A stretch of 64,000 nucleotides of DNA from Beroe forskalii (Eukaryota; Ctenophora; Nuda; Beroida; Beroidae): positions 98,648-162,647 of the forward strand of contig WFMF01000410.1 in assembly GCA_011033025.1 (NCBI GenBank). The letters are read 5' to 3'. Position numbers and translations under genes: made by a program. This document shows, piece after piece, positions 1 to 10,800 of this stretch; position 1 is the first letter of the stretch, and each line of letters starts with the position of its first letter. A model generated the notes under the pieces. The model was not told the DNA's origin and made no database searches. It saw only the letters and a program-made list of their open reading frames with translations.

Positions 1-40
1 TTTTAACACCAGCTAAAAATTTGAGATAGGAAATTAAAGC

Positions 41-1957
41 ATGATTATAGGTGTAATTATCTGTGATGGTCACGAAAAGTGGCAATCAGTGTACAAAGAG
101 AACTGCGACAGGTAAAATTCATTCATTTTTCAAGATTTTCTAAATTTGAGGAACGTATCAGAACATCAAATAAACTAGAAATTTAATGGCCCTTCGTTGA
201 AATTATGATAAAATTATCCACAGATGTTTCAAAAGGGGAAGACCTGACATTGAAATCCAGCTCTTCCAAGCTTGGAATGGAGAAATGCCAACGCTAGAAA
301 ACACCAAGCACCTCACGGGTCTAATCTGCCTGGGGTCTGCCTACATGGCCTCCAATTGCGAACACATTGACTGGATGAGGGAACTCTGCGATTTCTACAG
401 AGAGATCCCAAACACTCATCTTAAGGTAGGATGTACAATCAGGATGATAATAGGTCGAGAATCATAAATCATAGCAGAGATTCATTACCAAAACAGAATT
501 TGTCACTTGGTTGCAAATTCAGGGCATAATTCTCCCAAAAAATAAATTCAAATTTCAGTTGGTAGCGATCTGCTTCAGTCATCAGCTGATAAACAAGGCT
601 TTTGGAGGAACAGTGGGTCAAACAGATGGGAAGTTTGTCTTTGGGTCAGATTCCGTTAATTTCAAGGATCACATTCAGTTAGATGGGGTGTTGCCGGGAC
701 TTGCTGCCAAGTGAGAAGAAATCGTGGAAATTACTGGAGTCTCACCGAGAGGAGGCAAGTTGCTTACATTATTCATTTCCCACTTACTTACTCAATTACT
801 TACTAATTTCTTTTCTCACTTCTTTTCTTACTTCTTTACTTAATTATTTACTTCTTTACTTCCTTACTTATTTACTTACTTACTAAGTTTCTTACTTACT
901 TTCTTACTAAACAAGTAATTAAGCAATTAATTAAATGAAGCGCGCGTAAATGCGCGCGCGCGCGCGCGCGCGCGCGCGCGCGCGCGCGTAAGTAAGCGCG
1001 AAGTAAATAAGCGTAAATAGCGCGCGCGTAAAGCGCGCGCGCGCGCGCGCAGTAAGTAAATGCGCGCGCGCGCGGGGCGACGCGCGCGCGCGCGCGCGCG
1101 CGCGCGCGCCGCGCGCGCGCGCAAGAGTAAGTAAGCGCGCGCGCGCGCGCGCGCGCGCGCGCGCGTTAGTAAGTAAGTAAGCGTTAGCGCGCGCGCGCGC
1201 GCGCGCGCGCGCGCGCGCGCGCGCGCGCGCGCGTAAGTAAGCGTAAGTAAGTAAGTAAGTAAGTAAGTAAAACGTTTATCTTATATCTCAGTAATTTACA
1301 CACTCATTCACTTACTCAAGTACTTATTTCAGTTTCTGATATAACTTACTCCATAATAAATAGTTATCACTGATTTTTCTACTAATCTACAACTTACTCA
1401 AAATTCACTTTTTCTTACTTGAGCTTACGAACCAATTCATAGCTCACTTCCTTACTTATTGACATCATTACCTCCCAGGTTAAGACCTTGCCACCAGGGG
1501 CAAAACTCCTCGGATCTTCCGAGCGCTGTGTCAATGAAATAGTGCTGGTGAGGCACAACATTCTCACCTTCCAAGGTAAGCCATCAAATTAAGTAGCTCA
1601 TTCAAAACCAATTTGAGGATTTAATAAGTTGGCTTATAAGACGAAAACAGTTCTTTCCAATGTTGCAAAGAGTCGGAAATCGGGATTACGATTTGAGATT
1701 TCCGATAGGTCAGAAAATAAATGACGATGAGAAAGATTTGAAGAAGGTATTCGTAATCACTACCACAGCCTGAAAAATAAACTCCCTCTTCAGGGCACCC
1801 AGACCTTACGTCTGACCTGATGATGGAGAAGATATGGCCAGCTACCCTGGTGAAAGGGTTCCTTGAGAAGGAGGAGGAGATGGATGTCAGACGAGAAATG
1901 GAAAACCTGGATACTGATGCAGCTCTGGATTTGATAGAACAGTTCTTTAGATCTTAG
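41..1957 (+). CDS. Class I glutamine amidotransferase-like protein (5 exons, one frameshift)
   Basis: Exons read as 41-111, 224-425, 559-754, 1479-1575 and 1794-1957, giving about 242 residues, the usual size of this cytosolic family (GMP-synthase-type glutaminase fold, gamma-glutamyl peptidase-like). The nucleophile elbow ICFSHQ is at the start of exon 3. GSAYMAS and SHREE precede PPGAKLLGSSE, and the C-terminal QGHPDL carries the catalytic His. The position after HP is normally Glu; here it is Asp. Splice phases agree at all four junctions. Intron 3 uses a GC donor (GAG|GCAAGT). Within exon 3 the frame shifts by one base around 700-712: upstream it reads GVLPGLAAK then stops, downstream SEKKSWKLLESHREE. 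This is either a sequencing or assembly indel or a real break. Start chosen at 41 because MIIGVIICDG matches the expected first beta strand; an upstream exon outside the window is not excluded. The substrate is unknown. Confidence 0.8.
780..1264. repeat. Compound microsatellite: (ACTT)n then interleaved (CG)n and (TAAG)n
   Basis: In intron 3 of the amidotransferase-like gene. Tracts of ACTTACTT run to about 905, followed from about 939 by pure CG alternations of up to roughly 40 bp broken by TAAGTAAG units, ending with TAAG repeats near 1268. Long CG alternation is prone to Z-DNA and slippage. Confidence 0.95.
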
Positions 1958-3324
1958 GTTTTTTAGAAAGTAGGAATATTCTAAGGTCTTAGGAAGTTTT
2001 AGAATTTTAGGAAGTTGATATTTACTTTTAGGCTTATTTAGGATGATTTAAATTTTGCAGTAAAAAATTCCAGGGATTTTATTGACGAAATCTATAATAT
2101 TTGAGGTGGATTAATTAAATTGTCTTAGGTCGTTCTACGATGGACAAATCTTGATAGGTTGATATTTACTTTTAGGCAAATTAGGTGTTGATTATCTATG
2201 CTCATCATAATATTTATTTTTCATTGTATTTTCTTTTTTTGATTTTAAGAAAGTTTAAGAAAGGTAGGTATGGTGCTTACCTACCATAGGATATTGAATA
2301 AGGTTACTCATCACTATTGTGAACTACCAGTAACTGACAACTGATTCAGTGATTCCAGTGAGATATTCTGATGAAAGTTGAAACTATGCTAGGTCAAGAA
2401 CTGATTTGCATGTTTGTATGTTAGAAGTTTTAAATAGGTCAAATATTATTTTAAATTTAATAATTGTAGGATCAAACGATTGTTTTTCGTATTTATGATA
2501 ATACGTGGTCCGGACAGGATTTTTTGAAAGTTTCGTTGATTTTCTCTCAACGAAACGAATTTAAAACTGATTAGCCAGTTCAAATTATGACCAGTATCTC
2601 AATCTTTCTTTTCTCTTGGAAAATTTGAGGTAGCTCAGCTGATATTCGAAGAAATTCGATCATATTCCGATATTTGGAATTGGGATATCACCCAGAAAAT
2701 TATTATGAATTCTGTATTTCTATTTGAACATGAATTCAGACTAGATTCCCAGGAACATTATTTACTTTGTTAATGATCGGCCACTTATCTGGTCAATTTA
2801 GCAATTTAGGATCAATTATCATCTAATTTACTATCAATTATATCGCTATTCAGTCTATGTAATTAGTCAATTTCAACTTAGTAACTATAATATGATATAT
2901 TTGTCATTCTTTAATCAATTCTATTTAGTGGGAATTTTGAGATGATTATTGTAAATTTTTATAAGGTTAGGACAGCACAATTTCTTAAAGGGTACCATAT
3001 GACCAGTTTTAATTTCGTTTCCGCCATTCTTTCTTGCATTTTTAGTATTTCCTTGAGTAGTAGGTAAATGATTAAAGTGGCCACTGAGGGATAGAATTTG
3101 TTAAGTTTGATTGGGAATTTCATAGTGTGTCCTTGTTATGTATGATGGTTTTAGAAAGTTTGTATCTGATTGAGCTTAGATTTTTAACTTCTCCTCCTAT
3201 TCAAATAGAAGTTTATGCAATTATGGCACTACGCCAATTGGCAGAAATGCCACCTGGAAGCTATATTTCAGGACTGAAAATACCTTATTACATGAAATTA
3301 AGAAAGCAGTTAATTAAGAAACCG

Positions 3325-3780
3325 GGCAAAAAAGTTTCTTAATAAACTGCTTCTTAATTAGATGTTTCTTTAATTATATGTGGATTAATTTTATGTACCT
3401 TAATTTCGTGACTCTTAATTTAATGTAATATTATTTCTACATTAATATTTAAAAATTTGTATTTCGAAAGCCATAAAAGACTCAAGAAACACCTCATTTG
3501 ACTTAATCTTAGATCCTTTTTCCGGGTTGAGCACGTAATTTGAGAATTTGACAAACTTATAAAGCGGTTTCATTGAAATTTTATTATATTTAGTACTCGT
3601 CATTCATTAATCTCATGCATATTGCATTTCAATTATTGCTTAATTGCTCGTCTGAGGAAAAAGTTTCAGCAACAAATGTTCTCATTCTATGGAGCTATAA
3701 AAGTTTCTTAATTTATTCCAGATCCAAAATAGTTTCTTAATTAATTTTCAGCCTTAAAAAAGTTTCTTAATTTGATGCTT
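3325..3780. repeat. Dispersed AAGTTTCTTAATT motif cluster
   Basis: At least five variants of AAGTTTCTTAATT occur in this AT-rich stretch (near 3330, 3345, 3705, 3730 and 3757). Function unknown; probably decayed simple sequence. Confidence 0.5.
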
Positions 3781-4324
3781 TCGTATTTTCCTGACGATAA
3801 ATTAGTTGCTTACTAAATTTGTTACAATAAGGTATGCCAACAAAAATGTCTACTGAAGTTATGATCATCATCCAAAATAACCATCAAACTTGGACACTGA
3901 TCACAATTTTTGGAGAAACTTATTCCTTCTTCCGGGCCAATGAAACCATTGAATGACATAAAATTCGAAAAAAAGTCTCATGCGAATATTTCTCACCATA
4001 ATCACACGATTATATGTAATCACACATACATTTTATGTTTTATTTTTTACACGTTTACGAACATGGATTATATTTTATCCGTTGATTGGATTACATTTCT
4101 AATCAAATCATCACGTTATAATCTTATCGTGTCGATGATGAAATCTCACACTTCGTAAGAACACATATTTTTTAATTTTGGTTTGTCTCCGGTCCCTTGG
4201 TTTCCGGGCTTCCTTCATCATCATCGTGTTCGTTTAAATTATCCAGGCCCTTTTGTTGTCCGGGAAAAATCGGTTCCTCGAAGTCGATCGACATCCGTTG
4301 CGATCGCGACCATTCTGTTCTCTT

Positions 4325-4695
4325 GCAGATTTCGTTTTCAATAATCTGATATTTAAAAAAATTAATTCATGTTTTGTAGATTTAAATGAGCAGAATAAAT
4401 CATTTTTTGAGTATACAGTATACTTCAGCATTTCATATTATTCTTGTCATGAATTATTCTTCATAATATTTCATGAGTTCGTTGATTCCAATCACCACCC
4501 TGCAGATTTTGTTTTCAATGTAATTGAACATAACTTTCTTATTAAAACACCGAAACATGAGTTGGTCGAATCACCGCAACTTTGTTCTGTGTTTTGTACC
4601 TTGAAAATAAGCAGAAGAAATCATATTTTTGGTGTGAATTTCTACATAGGGGAGTTAAATAATAAATCATGAGTTCGTTGATTCCAATAACACCC
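4325..4695. repeat. Two degenerate ~180-bp direct repeats
   Basis: Both units begin near TGCAGATTTTGTTTTCAAT and contain AGCAGAA(T/G)AAATCAT. Both end with CATGAGTTCGTTGATTCCAA, at about 4472-4491 and 4669-4688. No coding potential is convincing. Confidence 0.55.
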
Positions 4696-4878
4696 CACCC
4701 ATATTTACTGGGCGTGTCACAATATGGCACTACCAGCTGGCCCACAGTAAATTATATTATTCAGTCTGTTACGGAGAATATGTGAATTACATTCAAGTTC
4801 AGTGCATCATATTAAACATATTTGATTAAAGTCCCGTTCAGCATAAAAGCTCGTCGCTGTAATATTAAGTTCTGTAAT

Positions 4879-4886
4879 TGACGTCA
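4879..4886. promoter_or_regulatory. CRE-like palindrome TGACGTCA
   Basis: A perfect cAMP-response-element octamer (the known CREB/ATF site) 293 bp upstream of the ShKT gene start. Regulation of that gene is inference from position only. Confidence 0.4.
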
Positions 4887-5179
4887 CAGTATAACAGAAT
4901 CATAATATTATTATCATTAATATGCGATTTCTTGACGTAAGCAAGCCCAGTTGGCCCCCCAGTTGGTACACAGTTCCAGTTCACACTTTCACATGTCAAG
5001 TTGCCCACAAAACATTCGGGGATGAAGTCTCTGAAATTCCCATTTCCCCAACCAATTATTCAATTACTTCGTGACGCAGTCAAGTCACGAAGTTAGGAAA
5101 TAAACGTAGAATTATTATTGGCCGTTGGGAAACAAACTACCAGTAAAATCGCATTTCTTGTGGAGGAATTGAGTAAGCT

Positions 5180-6819
5180 ATGACGAGAATGAGGGTGTTT
5201 TGGCACCTGGTCGGTGTGATGCTACTGGGCTACGTTTGCCAGACAGAAAACCTGCCAGACGAATTCAGCGAAACTTGGGTAATGTATATTCCCGGCAAAG
5301 TAATGTATAGTGTATAGTGTGTACTGTGTATTTATGCAGTGTACATTGTACAATGTACAAGTAATCTAAATCTAGGTTGTTACACATTGACAATGTAAAA
5401 TGTAAAGGAGAGGTAAAGTGGACTAGTCAGGACGGGTTTTCAAGGCTCAATAAACGTTTTAATGGACTTTAGTCAAGATTCTAAGATGTCAGGGCACGCA
5501 TTTCAAACCTCAATAAACGTTTTAATGGACTTTTGCAGATTCTAAGATGCCAGGACACGTATTTCAAACCTCAATGTTTTAATGGGCTGTAGTAAGATTC
5601 TAAGATGCCAGTACATGTATCTCAAATCTCAATAAACGTTTGAACACCTCAATATCTTCCCATTCCTAGGAGGAGGAAAGAGACTCGCCGTTTAGTCACG
5701 TGGTGGGAAGGCCGGGAGAGAACTGTGAAGAGGCTTGCTGGACTCAAGGTGAGTGGATAGAGCAAAGGAGAAACATGATTCAGCCTTCAGGGAGAAAGGG
5801 ATCGAGCAAATAAGTGGATCAAACCAATAAATGATCAAGCAGATTTGGCACCGATTGGTTAGAAAGATGAATCGTAGAGGCATCTAAAAATCGCACAACT
5901 TAACCCAGTGTCTTGTTTCATCCCCCCTCTCACTCCCCAAAGGTTACACCACGTGTATCTCGAACCCTGGACCTACTGATGAGGTGGTGGAGCAGCTTTA
6001 TAATCTGGTGCGGTACGGTCAGATATCACTCTGGGACGCTTCCTGGACAGAGGTAGGTTGCAAGACTTTGATCCGGCCCGTTTCATGACTTTTTTATCCA
6101 AACAAACACAAGGAAATAAATTAGCGATAAATTACGAAATCCTGGGCACAGGGCAGGTCTGAATCCTAAAAAGCTGGGCATTTTGGCAGTTATAGAGGTA
6201 AGAACTTAAGAAGGGAGAAGAGCATCATTCAACCCTTCTCAGGACTACCACCCACTGATCGAGGAGGATGGTAACTTTGTGGGTTGGGACGAGATACCGG
6301 AGGCTGGAGGGAGTTGTGCAGCGTATCCCCCACTGAAAAGTCAGAGAAGACTTTGCAGATGTACCGTCAGTAAGTAAAACATGTGAAGAAACCTTATCTC
6401 AATAACACTTATGAAATCTGAAATCTATGATGATGAGGAGGAGAAAATATCGATTTATCTGAGCTGGAAAAAGGAATTGTGAAACTATTCTACTAAAAGG
6501 GGGCTCAGAAAAGCTCTATATGATCTCCATCCTCAGCCTTATGATCAACTCAATTCTCCCTTTTCAACCCTATGATATCTCCCTCCCCTCAGCTGACTGC
6601 GAGGACACGTTCACCTTCTGCCGTATCCTCCGGTTCGTATGCGGTAAGTACGGCTACACCCGCAGCATGTGTCACGCCACCTGTTCCACCTGTGTGGATC
6701 TTCTTCACAGCGACCCGGAAACCTTCGCCACGTACGAAGGAGTGGAGAACGAAGCGGAAGAGTGGGGCGAGGGAGGCGAGTGGTTTGAGGGAGGGGATCA
6801 CGAGGGATTCGCTCCGTGA
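5180..6819 (+). CDS. Secreted cysteine-rich protein with C-terminal ShKT domain (5 exons)
   Basis: Exons 5180-5278, 5670-5748, 5943-6052, 6243-6369 and 6593-6819 join in consistent phases to 213 residues. Residues 1-21 (MTRMRVFWHLVGVMLLGYVC) form a signal peptide, so the product is probably secreted. Exons 2-4 encode an unassigned cysteine-containing region (GENCEEACWTQGYTTC, later GGSC and LCRC). Exon 5 has the six-cysteine ShKT pattern: CEDTFTFC, then FVC, then SMCHATCSTC. A Glu/Gly/Trp-rich acidic tail follows (EEWGEGGEWFEGG). ShKT domains occur in animal secreted proteins, proteases and channel-blocking peptides; no enzyme domain is present here, so the role is open. A possible AATAAA poly(A) signal lies at 7336. 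The donor of exon 4 is taken at the consensus GTAAGT (6370), which makes the phase fit. Confidence 0.8.
5440..5650 (+). repeat. Three ~66-bp tandem repeats in intron 1 of the ShKT gene
   Basis: Units share CTCAATAAACGTTTTAATGG, AAGATTCTAAGATG(T/C)CAG and an ATTTCAAAC-type end. The third unit lacks part of the AATAAACG segment. Confidence 0.85.
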
Positions 6820-7873
6820 TCTCAGGGAGATGATACGTGGGGACAGAAATTGGAAAATGGACAAAAAACAGCGGAAATAGGGAGTGGATAAATGGGAGTA
6901 GGAAGACTGAAATCAAGCAGCTGATCGTTGTACGTAGGGCGAGACGTTTTGCATGATATATTGATTAAAACTAAATCAAATGGGAGCGGGAGGACTTGTT
7001 TCATGAGGCGAGAGAGGAATTGGAAAGAGTGCATAGAATGGGTAGAGACATGGGAAGAGTTAGCAGAAACTTTGGAGAAATAGCTAATGGAGCTTTTGCA
7101 TGATATCTTGATTATGATGGGCATTTAATAATTAAAAGAATTATGCTGGCTATAATCATGTAATCATAATAAGAATATAGACCTTTTCTATAGCATTCAT
7201 TCTGTTCTTTATATTCCTTATCGTAATGTTCGAATGGATAAATGGTTTCAGATAAGGGTAAAATTATAAGCAAATTACAGGTAATCTTGGGCAAAATATA
7301 TCCACTTTTAGTCAAAAAATGATCTAAGAAAACAAATAAAAGTTTTAATTACTTACTCGATTATCTTTGATGATTAAAAAGTTTTCAAGGTTTAATACTT
7401 AATAAATATTATATCGACCATCTAAGTCTTGGGCTTTGAAAGATTTATTGTAAAAAGTATATTGATATTGTATATTTTAAATTAATAATATTTCTGTAAT
7501 AATAAATTCAATTGTATTATTAAAAATAAATATGTTATAGCTGATTTCATTCATTAACCAAATCATATCAAATGATAATATCATTGTTTATGCATTTTCC
7601 AACACTACACAACCAAAATGCCAAAATTTAAATGGCCAGGCAATTCGGCAACTTGCATAACCCTAAACTAATGGTTCATTGTAATAATAGGCCATGCAAT
7701 CAGAATGCAGTCACTAAAATTCCACAACTAAACCCCCGTACTTTACACTGATACACATAATATGACGCCATCAAGTTATTCTAACAAGTTAACAATAGGT
7801 TACCATTGATACACATTTGTCATATGACGTAATCAAGTTACAATACCAATGATTACAAATGACGCCATATTAT
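6820..7873. other. Spacer between two convergent genes
   Basis: Holds the presumed 3' UTRs of the ShKT gene (+) and of ATP-citrate lyase (-). AT-rich with several AATAAA/TTTATT hexamers; no further gene is seen. Confidence 0.6.
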
Positions 7874-10800
7874 TTACTTGGGAAGCATGTAGGCAATGTC
7901 ATCCCAGGGGTGTCTGTACAGTCCCTGCTTTAGTCTCTTCTGATCCAGATAATGGCCTGCGGAGAGTAGAGATTATTGTGTATATATGAAGTGATGTCAG
8001 GGCGAAGTGGTGTCAAGGTGAAGTGGTGTCAGAGTGAAGTGGTGTCAGGGTGAAGTGGTGTCAGAGTGAAGTGGTGTCAGGGTGAAGCGGTTTCAGAGTG
8101 AAGCAGTGTCAGGGTGAAGTGGGGTCAGAGTAAATTGGTGTCAAGGTGAAGTGATGTCAGGGTGATGTGGTGTCAAGGTGAAGTGGTGTCAGAGTTAAGT
8201 GGTGTCAGGGTGAAGTGGTGTCAGGGTGAAGTGGTATCAGAGAGAAGTGGTATCAGAGAGAAGTGGTGTTAGGGTGAAGTGGTGTCAGGGTGAAGTGGTG
8301 TCAGGGTAAAGTGGTGTCAGAATGAAGTGGTGCCAAGGTGAAGTGGTGTCAGGGTGAAGAGGTGTCAGAGTGAAGTGGTGTCAGGGTGAAGTGGTGTCAG
8401 AGTGAAGTGGTGTCAGAGGGAAGTGCTGTCAATGTGAAGTGGTGTCAGGGTGAAGTGGTGTCAGGGTGAAGTGGTTTCAGGGTGAAGTGGCGTCAGAGTG
8501 AAGTGGTGTCAAGGTGAAGTGGTGTCAGGGTGAAGTGGTGTCAGAGTGAAGTGGAGTCAGGGTCAAGTGATGTCAGGGTGAAGTGGTGTCAGGGTGAAGT
8601 GGTGTCAGGGTGAAGTGGTGTCAGAGTGAAGTGGAGTCAGGGTCAAGTGATGTCAGGGTGAAGTGGTGTCAGGGTGAAGTGGTGTCAGAGTGAAGTGGCG
8701 TCAGAGTGAAGTGGTGTCAAGGTGAAGTGGTGTCAGGGTGAAGTGGTGCCAGAGTGAAGTGGTGTCAAGGTGAAGTGGTGTCAGGGTGAAGTGGTGTCAG
8801 AGTGAAGTGGAGTCAGGGTCAAGTGATGTCAGGGTGAAGTGGTGTCAGGGTGATGTGGTGTCAGGGTGAAGTGGTGCCAGAGTGAAGTGATGTGAGGGTG
8901 AAGTGGTGTCAGGGTGAAGTGGTGCCAGAGTGAAGTGATGTCAGGGTGAAGTGGTGTCAGGGTGAAGTGGTGTCAGGGTGAAGTGGTGCCGAAGTGAAGT
9001 GATGTCAGGGTGAAATGGTGTAAGGGTGAAGTGGTGTCGGGATGAAGTGGTGTCAGGGTGAAGTGGTGTCAGGGTGAAGTGATGTCAGAGTGAAGTGGTG
9101 TCAGGGTGGAGTGGTGTCAGGGTGAAGTGGTATCAGAGTGAAATGGTGTTAGGGTGAAGTGGTGTCAGGGTGAAGTGGTGTCAGAATGAAGTGGTGCCAA
9201 GGTGAAGTGGTGTCAGGGTGAAGTGGTGTCAGAGTGAAGTGGTGTCAGAGTGAAGTGCTGTCAATGTGGAGTGGTGTCAGGGTGAAGTGGTGTCAGGGTG
9301 AAGTGGTTCCAGGGTGAAGTGGCGTCAGAGTGAAGTGGTGTCAAGGTGAAGTGGTGTCAGGGTCAAGTGATGTCAGGGTGAAGTGGTGTCAGGGTCAAGT
9401 GGTGGCAGGGTGAAGTGGTGGCAGGGGTGAAGTGGTGTCAAAGTGAAATGGTCCCCAAGGTACCACTAGTCAGGGTCAGGGTGAAGTGGTGTCATGGTGA
9501 AGTGGAGTCAGGGTCAAGTGATGTCAGGGTGAAGTGGTGTCAGGGTCAAGTGGTGTCAGGGTGAAGTGGCGTCAGAGTGAAGTTGTGTCAATGTGAAGTG
9601 GTGTCAGGGTGAAGTGGTGCCAGGGTGAAGTGGTGTCAAGGTGAAGTGGTGTCAGGGTGAAGTGGTGTCAGAGTAAAGTGGAGTCAGGGTCAAGTGATGT
9701 CATGGTGAAGTGGTGTCAGGGTGAAGTGGTGTCAGAGTGAAGTGGTGTCAGGAGGCACGATGTCAGGTGAAGTGGTGTCAGGTGAAGTGGTGTCAGGGTG
9801 AGGAAGTGGTTTCAGGGTGAAGTGGCGTCAAAGTGAAGTGGTGTCAGGTGAAGTGGTGTCGGTTGAAGTGGTGTCAGGGTGAAGTGGTGTCAGGGTCAAG
9901 TGAAGTGGTGGGTCAGGTTGGTGTCAGGTGAAGTGGTGTCAGGGTGAAGTGTGGTGTCAGGGTGAAGTGGTGTCCTAGGAATGTCAGGGTATAAATGGTG
10001 TCAGGGTGAGTGGTGTCAGGGTAGAGTGGTGTCAGGGTGAAGTGGTGTCAGAGTGAAGTGGTGTCAGGTGAAGTGTCAGGGTGAAGTGGTGTCAAGGTGA
10101 AGTGGTGTCAAGGTGAAGTGTCAGGGGTGTGAAGTGGTGTCAGAGAAGTGGTGTCAGGGTGAAGTGATGTCAGGGGTGAAGTGGTGTCAAAGTGAAGTGA
10201 GTGGTGTCAGGGTTAAGTGGTGTCTGGGTGAAGTGGTGTCAGAAGTGGTGTCAAGGTGAAGTGGTGTCAGGGTGAGGTGTCAGGGTGAAGTGGTGTCAGA
10301 GTTAAAGGTGAAGTGGTGTCAGGGGTGAAGTGGTGTCAAAGTGGTGTCAGGGCGAGTGGTGTCAGGATGAAGTGGTGTCAGGAGTTGAAGTGGTGTCAGG
10401 TGGAAGTGGTATCAGGAAGTGGTGTCAGGGTGAAGTGGTGTCAGGGGTGAAGTGGTGTCAGGGGATGAAATGGTGTTGGGGTGAAGTGGTGTCAGGGTGA
10501 GTGGTGTCAGAGTGAAGTGGTGTCAAAATAGAGTGGTGTCAGGGTGAGTGGTGTCAGGGGTGAAGTGGTGTCAAATGGCCTGGTGTCAATGAGATTATTG
10601 GTGTCAGGGTGAAGTGGTGTCAGGATGAAGTGGTGTCAGAGTGGAGTGGTGTCAGAGAAGTGGTGTCAGAGTTTATGACAGGGTAAGTGAAGATGATGTA
10701 AATAGGGGGATAAGTGGTGTCATGGTCAAGTGGTGGCCTGCGGAGTGTCTGACACCCATGAAGTGGTAAAATGAAGTGGTGTCATGGTGGAAGTGTCAGG

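Larger units (their letters stand above)
1958..5179. other. Intergenic AT-rich spacer
   Basis: No exon with family resemblance was found on either strand. Short open frames at 3127-3342 and 4253-4672 lack codon bias or recognisable motifs. The stretch holds a dispersed AAGTTTCTTAATT motif (about 3329-3775), a degenerate direct duplication of about 180 bp (4325-4695, each unit ending ATGAGTTCGTTGATTCCAAT), and a TGACGTCA octamer at 4879-4886, 293 bp before the next start codon. Confidence 0.6.

Noticed and set aside
3127..3342. 71-residue open frame
   Set aside because: No recognisable motif and no splice partners; its end lies in a simple-sequence motif cluster.
4253..4672. 139-residue open frame in AT-rich spacer
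   Set aside because: It runs through a degenerate direct repeat, is Phe/Ile/Asn-rich as expected from AT bias, and shows no family motif.
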